A stretch of DNA of 41,808 nt from Thermoguttaceae bacterium (GTDB lineage Bacteria; Planctomycetota; Planctomycetia; Pirellulales; Thermoguttaceae): assembly GCA_025060325.1 (NCBI GenBank), contig JANXBW010000014.1, forward strand, positions 77,860 to 119,667, given 5' to 3'. This document shows, piece by piece, positions 17,097 to 25,743 of the stretch. Both the position numbers and the translations under genes were made by a program. Every line of letters begins with the position of its first letter. The stretch's first letter is position 1. The notes under the pieces were generated by a model. It did not search any database. It worked only from the letters and a program-made list of their open reading frames with translations, and was not told the origin of the DNA.

Positions 17097-18155
17097 GTGC
17101 GAGTTCCTGTTATCACGGACATCGAGCTGTTTTTAATCCAGGCTCCCGTGGCCGAGACGGACCTCCCGGTCCGCACCGTCCTTTTCCACCTGGTTAGTGA
17201 TCTGGGAACCGATGGGTGGGGCGAGGCCCAATTGGCTTGGCGGCCCACGGAGCTGACCGCCCGCCGGGAGATGCTCCTTAACATCCTCGCCGGCCGAAGC
17301 GTGTTCGATTTGGAAGAACTGGCGGAGATCCCCTCACTTCGTCCCGCTGCCCTTCGCTGCGGCATCGAACTTGCTTGTTGGGACCTCGTGGGCCGATTTA
17401 TTGGCCAACCGGTTTGCCGGCTTCTCGGTGGCGAGTATCGTCATTACGTGCCCCTGGCGGTCCGGCTCCCCGGAGACCGTTGCCATCTGCCCGAGGTGGC
17501 TCTTGAGCTCCTCCACCAGGGATTTGACACCCAAATCCTCTCCACGTGTGGTCAGGTGGATGCCGATGCCGAGGTTGTTCAACTTCTCACGCAGCTTGGC
17601 CGAGGCCGGATCCGGCTCCGGTTGGATGGAGCGGGCGCTTTCGATTGGGAGGCTAGCCGAAAGCTTTGCGAACTTCTGGAAGATCAAGGGCTGGAATGTT
17701 TTATCGATCCCTTAAGGGACTATGACCTGGCGGAGATGGCCTCCTTAGGGCGGCAGACCGAGCTTCCCTTGGCCGCGTGGCGCTCGGTTACTTCGCCGCG
17801 GGAGGTGATGGCCATTGCCCGGACTGGCGCAGCCAAGAGCGTCATCATCGAACTTCAGCGGGTCGGCGGGATCCTGGCCGCGCGATACTGCGGAGCCATT
17901 GCCCGCGCTGGGGGACTAGAGGTTTCCTTGGCCAGTGGACCCTCTTTGGGCATTGCCGCGGCGGCGCTCCTCCACTTGGCCGGTGCTAGTCCCGTTTTTG
18001 CCACCTGTAACGAATGCGGCTATTTTTCAATGAGGGACGACGTACTGGCCCGGCCGATAGAACGTGTTCAGGGGCTTGGCCGAATTCCTTTGGAGCCAGG
18101 CTTTGGTGTTTCGGTGGACCGCAATAAGCTCGAGGCCCTTCAGGTGCCGTTTTAG
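17097..18155 (+). CDS. Enolase-superfamily protein with degenerate active site
   Basis: This 352-residue protein (GTG start at 17097) has the mandelate racemase/muconate lactonizing fold: an N-terminal capping domain (IELFLIQAPV, VLFHLVSDLGTDGWGEAQ) and a TIM-barrel with family landmarks ALRCGIELACWDLVGRFIGQPVCRLLGG (86-112), RLDGAGAFD (175-183) and SVTSPREV (230-237). The catalytic set is mostly missing. The KxK pair on barrel strand 2 is QIL (145-147), the second metal ligand region reads CFIDP with a residue deleted, the third ligand is replaced by Trp-Arg (228-229), and the strand-6 Lys is Glu (252). Only Asp177 remains clearly. It may be a non-enzymatic protein or use different chemistry. 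A MoxR-like gene follows 180 bases downstream on the same strand. Confidence 0.85.
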   Translation: MRVPVITDIELFLIQAPVAETDLPVRTVLFHLVSDLGTDGWGEAQLAWRPTELTARREMLLNILAGRSVFDLEELAEIPSLRPAALRCGIELACWDLVGRFIGQPVCRLLGGEYRHYVPLAVRLPGDRCHLPEVALELLHQGFDTQILSTCGQVDADAEVVQLLTQLGRGRIRLRLDGAGAFDWEASRKLCELLEDQGLECFIDPLRDYDLAEMASLGRQTELPLAAWRSVTSPREVMAIARTGAAKSVIIELQRVGGILAARYCGAIARAGGLEVSLASGPSLGIAAAALLHLAGASPVFATCNECGYFSMRDDVLARPIERVQGLGRIPLEPGFGVSVDRNKLEALQVPF

Positions 18156-18334
18156 TCGGCTGGGCTGGCCGAAGCGCGAGCATCAAGGCGAAGCAAATCG
18201 ATCTTGCGTCAAGGCGCCTTGCCACAACGAATTGGCCGTTTCACCAGGGCCCTAAACTTGATGGTAAAGGCCCGGTCCCACGTGGGGCATAGAACGAGCC
18301 ATAAACAGGGAGGAAAGCATGGAAGGGAACATCC

Positions 18335-19363
18335 ATGGTGGTGGAAGCAGATCTCCAGGCGGCAATTAATCGCTGCTACGAGGCCTGTCAACGTTTGGTG
18401 GCGATTTTGCGCGAAAGGGTCGTGGGCCAAACCCAATTGATTGAGCAAGTGTTGACAGCTTTCCTGGCCCAGGGGCATGTGCTTGTGGAAGGAGCATCCG
18501 GCGTAGGTCGGAGCTTGATCGTCTCCACGTTGGCAAAAGCTCTCCAGGGAAGCTTTCGCCAAATCTTTTTAAGCCCAGACCTTGTGGCCGCCGATCTGGT
18601 GGGTCGGGAGGTGCTGATCGAGGATCAAACCACCGGCCAGCGCCGCCCCCATTTGGAGCCGGGGCCTATCTTCGCAAACTTCGTGGTCGTGAGGGACATC
18701 CAATTTGCTTTACCGCGGATTCAGTCGCTTTTGATGGAAGCGCTGGAGACCGGGATGGTCACCGTGGCCGGGCGGCAGCGAGAACTTCCCCGGCCATTCC
18801 TTGTCCTGGCTACCCAAAACCCGGCCATTCAGCACGAAATCCATCCTCTTCCGTACGAACATTTGGATCGGTTCCTTTTTTTCGTTAAGGCCGACTATCC
18901 CTCCGCTGCGGACGAATGGCGCATTGCGCGATCTGCTCAGGCAAAGGTCCGCGACCCAGAGCCGCTCCTAACTCTTGCTGAGTGGCAGGATTTTGCTGAT
19001 CTTGTAGACAAAATTGTTTATCCGGAGCGGCTCCTTGGGTACACCTGGGCCCTTGTTCGAGCTTCGCGTCCCCGGGCGGCAGACTCCCCGGACTTTGTCG
19101 ACCGCTGGATAGCCTCCGGGGCAAGCACGCGCGGACTTGTAGCCTTCGTCCGCGCTGCCAAAGCCCGCGCCCTTCTTTGTGGACGAGCGGCGGTTGGTTT
19201 GGAGGACATCCAGGCCGTGGTTAAGCCAATCCTTCGTCACCGCATTACGCCAAATGAGGCGGCTGAAGCTCAGGCCCTTAGCTCCGATGCCCTGATCGAT
19301 ATGATCATGGAGGCCGTTCGGCCTGATCGCACTTACCCCCCGCCGGAATTGTCAGGCGATTAG
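18335..19363 (+). CDS. MoxR-type AAA+ protein with degenerate Walker A and B motifs
   Basis: This 342-residue protein aligns with MoxR chaperone ATPases along its whole length: VVGQTQLIEQVLTAFLAQGHVLVEG, RQIFLSPDLVAADLVG, EPGPIFANFVVV, QSLLMEALETGMVTV, VLATQNPAIQHE (sensor 1, 158-169), LPYEHLDRF and the C-terminal lid helices. The nucleotide site is altered. Walker A reads GASGVGRS (53-60), with Arg for the invariant Lys, and the Walker B DE is replaced by RD in FVVVRDIQ (116-123), where active members have a hydrophobic run and then DEINR. ATP hydrolysis is therefore doubtful. Active MoxR proteins normally sit beside DUF58 and VWA genes; neither is here. The neighbour is a likewise degenerate enolase-like gene upstream. 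The start ATG 18335 is preceded by a purine-rich GGAAGGGAA. Confidence 0.9.
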   Translation: MVVEADLQAAINRCYEACQRLVAILRERVVGQTQLIEQVLTAFLAQGHVLVEGASGVGRSLIVSTLAKALQGSFRQIFLSPDLVAADLVGREVLIEDQTTGQRRPHLEPGPIFANFVVVRDIQFALPRIQSLLMEALETGMVTVAGRQRELPRPFLVLATQNPAIQHEIHPLPYEHLDRFLFFVKADYPSAADEWRIARSAQAKVRDPEPLLTLAEWQDFADLVDKIVYPERLLGYTWALVRASRPRAADSPDFVDRWIASGASTRGLVAFVRAAKARALLCGRAAVGLEDIQAVVKPILRHRITPNEAAEAQALSSDALIDMIMEAVRPDRTYPPPELSGD

Positions 19364-19424
19364 TCCACAGCTCAACCCAGCTCGCGCGGAACCTAATCCA
19401 TCTCAACCGGATGCGTCCCAGGAT

Positions 19425-19463
19425 CCTAAGGGCGACCCGAAGGGGGTAAGCACGGCCCTTAGG
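19425..19463. terminator. Perfect 9-bp inverted repeat between convergent genes
   Basis: CCTAAGGGC (19425-19433) and GCCCTTAGG (19455-19463) are exact inverted repeats around a 21-base loop. They lie between the converging ends of the MoxR-like gene and the kinase gene, where a two-way terminator is expected, but neither side has a T-run, so it may instead be a processing or pausing structure. Confidence 0.4.
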
Positions 19464-19558
19464 CTTGTTGACATGGCAGAAATACGCCCGGCCCGCTTAG
19501 TGTTCCTGCCAACCGATGACAAAAGGCTTTTAGAGAACCAGCCGGGCCTCCGCGAGGT

Positions 19559-20980
19559 CTAACGGCTGATGTGGGCCAAGACAAGTGCAAAAGCAATAAG
19601 GGCAACCGGCAGAAGGACAAACAGGATAAGAGCGCCCAAAATTCCTGCCGGGGAGGGCCCGGTCTCTTGGTTACCGCCTTCCTCCGGTCCATCCGGCCGG
19701 GGTTGCCAGCTCCCGTCATACGATGGCCTGCCCGACTTCAGAATAGGAGCTTTTGTCTGTTCGCTCTCGCTGGGCCAAGAGAGCCCCCGGTCATCGCCGG
19801 TTCCTGCGGCCCCCGAGGCTGCCGGTCTACTCGCCTCTGCCGTGGCCGATTGGCTTGCGATCTCCCTAGATGGCCAGGTTAAAGACACCGCCGCTTGCGC
19901 CTGTTTCCTTGCATGAACGGCCAAGGCGTATTCGCCGGGAAGCATCGCCGGATTGACCCACGGCCCAAGTCTGAGCACGACCTCCAAGGCGCTTGCCGGC
20001 CTTTCTTGCGGATCCTTGGCCATCATCTGGGTAATCAGCTCGCATAGCTCCGGCGACAGCTTGGGATTAAGCTCCCGCGGGTCCACCGGCCGCTTTTCCA
20101 AATGGGCACGCATTTTCTCTTCCGTGCTTCCTTCCGGGAAAGGGACCCGCCCGGTGACTGCATAATAAAGCGTGCAGCCTAAGGAATAAATATCCCATGC
20201 CGGCTTCGGATCCCAAGGGGCCGTGATGTGATCCGGTGCTAAATAGTCAACAGTGCCGGCGATTTTCGCCTGGCGCGTCCCCAGAAGCTCGTCGCCGAAC
20301 AGGGAACTTGCAAAACCCAAATCCGACAGTTTGGCCCGGCCTTCCGGGGAGACAAGCACGTTGCCCGGTTTGACATCTCGGTGAATGAGACCTCGGCGAT
20401 GGGCGTACTCCAGGCCCAGGGCAACTTGGGCGATGATGGTGGCCGCCTCTGTCTCCGGCAAAGGTCCGCTTGCCTGAACATACCGGCGCAAATCAAGCCC
20501 TGGAACATATTCCAGCACTAAATAGTACACACCGCCGTCTCTGCCGGCATCCAGGGCCCGCACCAAGTTAGGATGATCCAACGCGGCCAAGGTGCGGATT
20601 TCCTGCAAGAATCGCTCCACCCGCTCTGGGCTGGCCCGATCCCGGGGCAAAACTTTTATCGCCACTTCCCGTCCAAGGAATTCGTGTACACCCTTGAAGA
20701 TATGCCCCGTTCCGCCTCGCCCTAAACCGTCCACAACTCGATAGGGACCAAGCGTGAACTTCACCCGGCCGTCAAGGAGCTGTTTGACCTGCCAAGCGTT
20801 CAGAAGACCGCGGGCAACCGCTTCCTCTCCCAACAGTTCGCCGCGGACTCGGGGATCGGCAGGCAGTTGGCCCCCGGAGCGGGTGCGGACTGCCTCCGCC
20901 AACTCGGCGATCTGCTCATCGCTGAGAAGGCCTGACTGCCGAGCACATTCTTCGAAGCTCAGCCGCATCTGTTCGGCCAC
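19559..20980 (-). CDS. Membrane-anchored Ser/Thr protein kinase
   Basis: This is a 473-residue bacterial eukaryotic-like kinase. Residues 1-75 form a helical N-terminal domain (LSDEQIAELAEAV, VARGLLNAWQVKQLLDGR) common ahead of planctomycete kinase domains. The kinase domain (80-345) has the Gly loop GLGRGGTG (85-92), the ATP lysine in VAIKV (109), catalytic HRDVKPGN (200-207), DLG in place of DFG (220-222), and LAPD where APE is usual. A Ser/Ala/Pro-rich linker (370-445) leads to one C-terminal membrane helix (448-470), so the kinase should face the cytoplasm with almost nothing outside. All catalytic residues look intact. GTG 20980 is preceded by GGGGAGG at good spacing. The substrate cannot be read from the context; neighbours are not obviously related. 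Confidence 0.93.
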   Translation of the reverse strand: MAEQMRLSFEECARQSGLLSDEQIAELAEAVRTRSGGQLPADPRVRGELLGEEAVARGLLNAWQVKQLLDGRVKFTLGPYRVVDGLGRGGTGHIFKGVHEFLGREVAIKVLPRDRASPERVERFLQEIRTLAALDHPNLVRALDAGRDGGVYYLVLEYVPGLDLRRYVQASGPLPETEAATIIAQVALGLEYAHRRGLIHRDVKPGNVLVSPEGRAKLSDLGFASSLFGDELLGTRQAKIAGTVDYLAPDHITAPWDPKPAWDIYSLGCTLYYAVTGRVPFPEGSTEEKMRAHLEKRPVDPRELNPKLSPELCELITQMMAKDPQERPASALEVVLRLGPWVNPAMLPGEYALAVHARKQAQAAVSLTWPSREIASQSATAEASRPAASGAAGTGDDRGLSWPSESEQTKAPILKSGRPSYDGSWQPRPDGPEEGGNQETGPSPAGILGALILFVLLPVALIAFALVLAHISR

Positions 20981-21164
20981 GAGTGCCTCCCCACTCCCCG
21001 CGACGCCTTGTGGACCCTAGTGATGTGGGTTTCAGGTGAAAGCCCTGCCGCTCTCTTATTGACCGAAAGCCACCTCGCCCAGCCGCCCGGGCGGTGGCCC
21101 TGAGATAGCCGCAACCGTTCTGCTAGCCTTTCCAAGATGCTGCCACCCGAGGGGCGCCCAATCC

Positions 21165-22037
21165 CTACCCGTCGGCCTCGTCCGCCGGCGAAGCTGGCTT
21201 AGCGAACGTAAACTCCACAATCTTGAAGGCGCCCCGAACGGCCGGAAACCACCGTCGCAATATTCGGAAGTGGAGCGGGAAGCGGTTCAAATGTCCATCA
21301 TAATACGGCGAGTCGCCAAACCCGATCCATCGCACCGATTGGACCCTGGGGATTTGCCTCGCCAGTCGCTCGACACTGCCCACGCTCCATACCAAAGCAC
21401 TTGTCCGAAGTGGGTGGCGCCACCGTGAATACCGCAAAAACCAAGGCGACTGGCAGTCGAAGATGATCCGCCCGCCGGGGAATTCTCGGCTTAGCCGGGC
21501 GAAAACATCAAGCAGAACCTTATGGCGGAAGAAATAAAAGACCCCTTCAGCCACGATTAGCACTGGACTGATGTGCCGGTCGGGGATGGCCTGAGTCCAC
21601 TCAGGATCAAGGAGCGAATAGGCCAGGAACCGTCGCCGCGGCGTTTCGGAAAAGAAGTGACGGCGCAGCCCAATGACTTCCGGCAAGTCAAGCTCCCACC
21701 AGCACACGTCGCCGTTATCCAGCCGATCGAACCGGGTGTCAAGCCCGACCCCTAATTCAACGACGTTGCCTGCAGGGTGAAGGCATAGCCACTCGCGGAC
21801 AAGTTGATCGATAATCGCCGCGCGAGAACAGTAGCCAACCGGATCTACACCCCGACGACGAAAGCGTTCGAAATCGTAGTCCAGCCGCTCAACAATGGCG
21901 ACCGCCATGGGATCGCAGAGAATAGGCCGCGGCTGGACCGACTCGACCGCACGCGACCATAGCGGCATTAAGAGAGTCTCACTGACGCCCTGAAGTACAC
22001 CGGCTGACAGCTTTGATTCGGAATGCCTTCCCTCCAT
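21165..22037 (-). CDS. LCM/Ppm1-type class I SAM-dependent methyltransferase
   Basis: This 290-residue protein resembles the leucine carboxyl methyltransferase family, whose bacterial members include polyketide O-methyltransferases (TcmP-like). Seen motifs: SETLLMPLWSRAVES near the N-terminus, CDPMAVAIVERLDYDF (41-56), the SAM-binding motif I NVVELGVGLDTRFDRL (91-106), WWELDLPEVIGLRR with the acidic residue that binds the SAM ribose, and VLIVAEGVFYFF (motif IV position). The C-terminal part is consistent with the family. It should methylate an oxygen of an unknown small molecule or protein carboxylate. ATG 22037 has no clear ribosome binding site. It is on the same strand as the kinase gene 184 bases downstream, but a shared function is not evident. 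Confidence 0.88.
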   Translation of the reverse strand: MEGRHSESKLSAGVLQGVSETLLMPLWSRAVESVQPRPILCDPMAVAIVERLDYDFERFRRRGVDPVGYCSRAAIIDQLVREWLCLHPAGNVVELGVGLDTRFDRLDNGDVCWWELDLPEVIGLRRHFFSETPRRRFLAYSLLDPEWTQAIPDRHISPVLIVAEGVFYFFRHKVLLDVFARLSREFPGGRIIFDCQSPWFLRYSRWRHPLRTSALVWSVGSVERLARQIPRVQSVRWIGFGDSPYYDGHLNRFPLHFRILRRWFPAVRGAFKIVEFTFAKPASPADEADG

Positions 22038-22464
22038 TTATTCGCCAATACCGCGATAAAAAATGGACCAACCGCCGAATGCAGTGGGAGCCCCTTTTCT
22101 GCCGAGGGCCAAATTAAACGGAGGGTCCCAAAAACCACGTCCTGCGCGATGATTTACTGGTGCAAACAAGGTACCACCCAAGGGCCGCCCAACACCGCGG
22201 TATTCGATACCCCCAAATCGGGGAAATACTACGGGAAATTCTTCCGGCCAAGCTATGCTACCACGCCGGTCGCTTCCCTGGCGGATAAAGCAAACCTTCC
22301 CAAATGCTTCTTTACGAACTTTTCGTAATGGGCTCAGTCGCGGGCCGTTCCCAAGGCGCCCTAATCCCCGGCCCGGACTCCCCAACTTGCCGACTCGCAC
22401 TCCGAGAATTCTTCGGCACAACCCAAGAAGGGGGCCGCGGGCGGCTCCTCGTCGGGATATCTCG
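22038..22464. other. Intergenic region between methyltransferase and oxidoreductase genes
   Basis: No credible gene is present in these 427 bases. A short hairpin GGTAT/ATACC (around 22199-22211) and a loose promoter-like pair on the minus strand (TTGGCC, 17 bases, TATTTC) may serve the methyltransferase gene; both are weak. Confidence 0.35.
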
Positions 22465-23766
22465 TCAGCCCAGTGTCCAGGGGGGCCGCATCGGCCGATG
22501 GAGCATCGCCTGAGCCTTTTCGCTCCCTTCCACTAGCCGCTCCGTCTTCGGGTCCCAGACAATTCGCTCGCCTGTACGGACGGCAATATCGCACAAGTGG
22601 CTAATGATGTCGCTCCGCACCGCGTCGGGCAAGGGGGCCACAGCCGCAGATGGGTCGGATCGCTTGACCGCCTCAATGAAATTGCCGCCATGCGAACGAC
22701 TGATCAGGAGGCGGCACTTTTCCAGATCCTCTGGCCGGGGACGTCGCAAGAACCCCGGATCACTTGCCTCCGTGCGACCAGTATCTCGTGCCACCTGGAT
22801 CCAGCCATGTTCGCCAATGAATTTGGTCCGCTCATTTCCGGGCCGGAAAATTAGCTCCACCTCCCCCAATTGGATCCGCATGTCCCAGTTGATAACCGTG
22901 TCGTAAAGGCCCTCGGTGGGGACTTCTCCCGTCCCTTCCACAACGATTGGCCCGCTTTGGTCCGCGTCACAGCCCCAAATCATGATGTCAAGCGGATGCG
23001 ATCCCCACCCAGCCAAGTAGCCGATGGAGTAGTCGTAAATCCAGTAGGTGCCCGGCGGATTGCACCGCTGTGGATTGTAGGGTTTTTCCGGGGCCGGCCC
23101 CAACCACCACTGGTAATCGAAACCTTCCGGAATAGGAGCTGGCTCGGTAGAACCACCCCGGCCACCGTTAGGGGCATCCACCTCAATCCGTAGGATCTTC
23201 CCGATCACTCCCCGCCGCACTTGTTCACATCCCCAATGGCAATGGGGCATGCTTCGCTGCTGAGTGCCGTACTGAAACACTCGCCCTGTCTCGGCAAAGA
23301 CTTTTCGACAAACAAGGTCTTGTTCGATGGAAAGCCCGAGCGGTTTTTCCACGTAAGCGTGTTTACCAGCGCGGGCAGCCGCTATGGCAATCGGCACATG
23401 CCAATGATCAGGCGTGGCAATAACGACCGCGTCCACATCCGGCAGGGCTAGCGCCTCACGAAAGTCCACAAAAGCTTTCCCCTTACACAACCTGGCAATC
23501 GACTCACGCCTATCCCGATAACAGTCCACCACGGCCACAACTTGCACATCAGGGTGTTGGAAAAAATCGGCGAAAAGCCCTCGGCCTCGGCCCCCAACGC
23601 CGATCATAGCAATTCCCACCCGATCATTGGCCGCCGACTTTTCCTCAAGCCCAAGTGCTCGCGCGGGGACAATCCACGGCAGGGAAATCGTCCCAGCTGC
23701 TAAACGAAGAAAATGTCGCCGGCGGAAACTCACCCGGTGAGAGGCATTCTTCTTGCAACCACTCAT
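22465..23766 (-). CDS. Tat-exported Gfo/Idh/MocA family oxidoreductase
   Basis: This is a 433-residue NAD(P)-dependent dehydrogenase of the inositol/glucose-fructose oxidoreductase family. ATG 23766 is preceded by AGGAG at 7 bases; the open frame extends to 23850. The N-terminus is a twin-arginine signal (FRRRHFLRLAAG, then a hydrophobic run to ARALG), so the folded enzyme is exported with its cofactor. The Rossmann domain has VGIAMIGVGGRGRG and VVAVVDCYRDRR, then VIATPDHWHVPIAIAAARAGK and the catalytic-loop YVEKPL. The C-terminal domain has GYLAGWGSHPLDIMIWG and SHGGNFIEAVK. Planctomycetes carry many such exported paralogues, thought to act on sugars or sugar acids. The substrate cannot be inferred here. 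A second family member is divergent, 633 bases away. Confidence 0.92.
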   Translation of the reverse strand: MSGCKKNASHRVSFRRRHFLRLAAGTISLPWIVPARALGLEEKSAANDRVGIAMIGVGGRGRGLFADFFQHPDVQVVAVVDCYRDRRESIARLCKGKAFVDFREALALPDVDAVVIATPDHWHVPIAIAAARAGKHAYVEKPLGLSIEQDLVCRKVFAETGRVFQYGTQQRSMPHCHWGCEQVRRGVIGKILRIEVDAPNGGRGGSTEPAPIPEGFDYQWWLGPAPEKPYNPQRCNPPGTYWIYDYSIGYLAGWGSHPLDIMIWGCDADQSGPIVVEGTGEVPTEGLYDTVINWDMRIQLGEVELIFRPGNERTKFIGEHGWIQVARDTGRTEASDPGFLRRPRPEDLEKCRLLISRSHGGNFIEAVKRSDPSAAVAPLPDAVRSDIISHLCDIAVRTGERIVWDPKTERLVEGSEKAQAMLHRPMRPPWTLG

Positions 23767-24399
23767 CTGGTCACTCCTCTCCCAAAAAAGGCTCGTCAAC
23801 AATGAGTTGTTCTGAAAAATGTGTCCACCTTCAACTGGGGCCGAACACAAAACCCGCGAAATGTTGCGGGATTGTGCCGCCGGTCTCCACTGTAGCTAAG
23901 CAACGGGGACAAGCGGCGAAATGGCGCGCCATGGGCCTGGCGACATATACCTCCTGGCGGAGTTTCATATTCGCACGGGGGCGAACACAAAGCAAGTATC
24001 GGAGCGCACATTCCCAAGCCCGCAACAAAATGCCGCAGCTGGCACCTGCCTACTTTGTTGGCTATGTCTGGCCTCCCGATCGGCTTAAAGACACGGTTGA
24101 CCGCACCGGATTGATCAACACCGGTCCCCGGCAAAAAAGATGCCCTCAGAAAGAGCCTGGGCTTTATTTGCATCCGGTCGCTCCCAACGTGTAATCGAGG
24201 TTCACCATATCCGGGAAATGTCCTCTTTCTCAAGTGGTTGCAGGGGCTTGATCGCAGAGTCACAATATTCGTACTTGTGTCCCCGGACTTGCCCCCCACC
24301 CCAGGAAGCAAGCCACGGAGCTTCCTCTCACCCGGTTGGCAAGCTTATAAAGTAAGTTGTGGATGAAACCTTCGGGTATCGTGCAAGAGGAGGTTGTTT
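23767..24399. other. Divergent intergenic region between two Gfo/Idh/MocA genes
   Basis: This stretch of 633 bases must hold both promoters; I found no convincing -35/-10 pair. A minus-strand frame at 23831-24028 (65 codons; ATG 24028 or 23968) contains MKLRQEVYVARPM, AACPRC and a GGTIPQHFAG stretch, which faintly resembles a small zinc-ribbon protein but has only one CxxC and no ribosome binding site. I treat it as uncertain. The ribosome binding site of the rightward gene is AGGAGG at 24388-24393. Confidence 0.4.
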
Positions 24400-25743
24400 A
24401 TGCACCAAGCGACTTTCCCATCCAGTAAACCCCAGGGCAGCTGTCCCTCATCGCGTCGGGAATTCTTGAAAACGACAATTGCCTCGGCGTCGGCTCTTGC
24501 GGCGGGAAGCCAAGTCCTCACCGCCACGCGGGCAGCACATGCCGCCGGCAAAGAGGAGATCAAAATCGGTATGATCGGTTGTGGCGGTCGCTGCACTGGT
24601 GCGGCAGCTCAGGCTTTGAGCACGGGGCCGGATGTCAAGCTGGTAGCTATGACGGATATTTTCGAGAATCGTGCACGTGCTTCCCTCGCGAACCTCAAGC
24701 AGCGGTTCCCCGAGCAGGTCCTCGTCGATGATGACCACCTTTTCATCGGCTTTGACGGCTATCAAAAAGTCATCGATTGCTCAGACGCTGTGCTGATCGC
24801 CTGCGCTTCCAAATTTCACCCGATGTACATGGAGGCAGCCATTCAGGCCGGCCGACACGTCTTTGTGGAAAAACCCCATGGCATCGACCCCGTGGGTGCC
24901 CGACGTACCCAGCGGGCGTGCGAGTTAGCTAAGGAAAAGGGGGTTTCGGTCATTTCCGGGCTCCATAGCAGGTTCGACTTCTGTTTCCAGGAGACCATCA
25001 AGCGCATCCACGACGGGGCCATTGGGGACGTGGTTGCCATTCAGACCATGTTCTTGCGAGGTCCGTACCAGCTTGTCAGCCGGGATCCCAAACTCACCGA
25101 AACTCAGTACCAGTTTAGCAACTGGTATCACTTCTGCTGGCTGTCTGGCGATGACGTGGTGCAATCGCTAGTACACAATCTAGACCGAGTGGCCTGGGTG
25201 TTGCGGGAGCAAACTCCGATCTGGTGTTTCGGCCTCGGTGGTCGTTCGGCCTCCTTCGGCGAGGTATTCGGCGACATGTATGACCACCACACCGTTGTGT
25301 ACGAGTATCCCAACTCCGTCCACGTCTACGCTCTGTGCCGGACGCAGGTCAACACGTACGGGAATTACAACGATTTGATCTTCGGCACAAAGGGGCGATG
25401 CAACCTGTTTGCCGGCCGAATTGAGGGCGAGACCGATTGGCGCTACACCGGACCGCGAAATGACGCCCACCTGGAAGTGCAGAAAGTGTTTATGGATTCC
25501 ATCCGCAAGGGCCAACCCGTCAACAGTGGCTACCACATGGCCACAAGCACTATGGTGGCGGTGATGGGCCAGCTTGCTTGTTACCTGGGGAGGGAATTGA
25601 CCTACGAAGAGGTCAGTAAGTCGAACTTCCAATTCGGCCCGCCACCGGAGGAGAGCACATTCGACACACCGCCACCGGTTCTCCCGGATGCTACCGGCAA
25701 CTATCCGCTCCCAAAGCCGGGGATTACTAAATTCGAGCTGTAA
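24400..25743 (+). CDS. Tat-exported Gfo/Idh/MocA family oxidoreductase (second copy)
   Basis: This 447-residue paralogue of the same family is only distantly like its divergent neighbour. ATG 24400 follows AGGAGG by six bases. A Tat signal is seen (SSRREFLKTTIASASALAAG, ending near AAHAAG). The nucleotide-binding motif IGMIGCGGRCTGAAAQA is followed by LVAMTDIFENR, LIACASKFHPMYMEAAIQAGR and the EKP motif in VFVEKPHG. The second domain has the family helix WLSGDDVVQSLVHNLDRVAWVL and ends with a Pro-rich tail (PPPEESTFDTPPPVLPD). This matches a planctomycete subgroup often annotated as myo-inositol 2-dehydrogenase-like; the true substrate is unknown. The gene converges with rplT, 501 bases away. 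Confidence 0.92.
   Translation: MHQATFPSSKPQGSCPSSRREFLKTTIASASALAAGSQVLTATRAAHAAGKEEIKIGMIGCGGRCTGAAAQALSTGPDVKLVAMTDIFENRARASLANLKQRFPEQVLVDDDHLFIGFDGYQKVIDCSDAVLIACASKFHPMYMEAAIQAGRHVFVEKPHGIDPVGARRTQRACELAKEKGVSVISGLHSRFDFCFQETIKRIHDGAIGDVVAIQTMFLRGPYQLVSRDPKLTETQYQFSNWYHFCWLSGDDVVQSLVHNLDRVAWVLREQTPIWCFGLGGRSASFGEVFGDMYDHHTVVYEYPNSVHVYALCRTQVNTYGNYNDLIFGTKGRCNLFAGRIEGETDWRYTGPRNDAHLEVQKVFMDSIRKGQPVNSGYHMATSTMVAVMGQLACYLGRELTYEEVSKSNFQFGPPPEESTFDTPPPVLPDATGNYPLPKPGITKFEL

Noticed and set aside
22038-22421. 127-codon minus-strand frame ahead of the methyltransferase gene
   Set aside because: Gly/Arg/Pro-rich, no domain or ribosome binding site; it lies where a promoter region is expected.
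23831-24028. Small minus-strand frame with a CPRC motif and GGTIPQHFAG
   Set aside because: Only one CxxC pair and no usable ribosome binding site; kept as a remark in the gap entry only.
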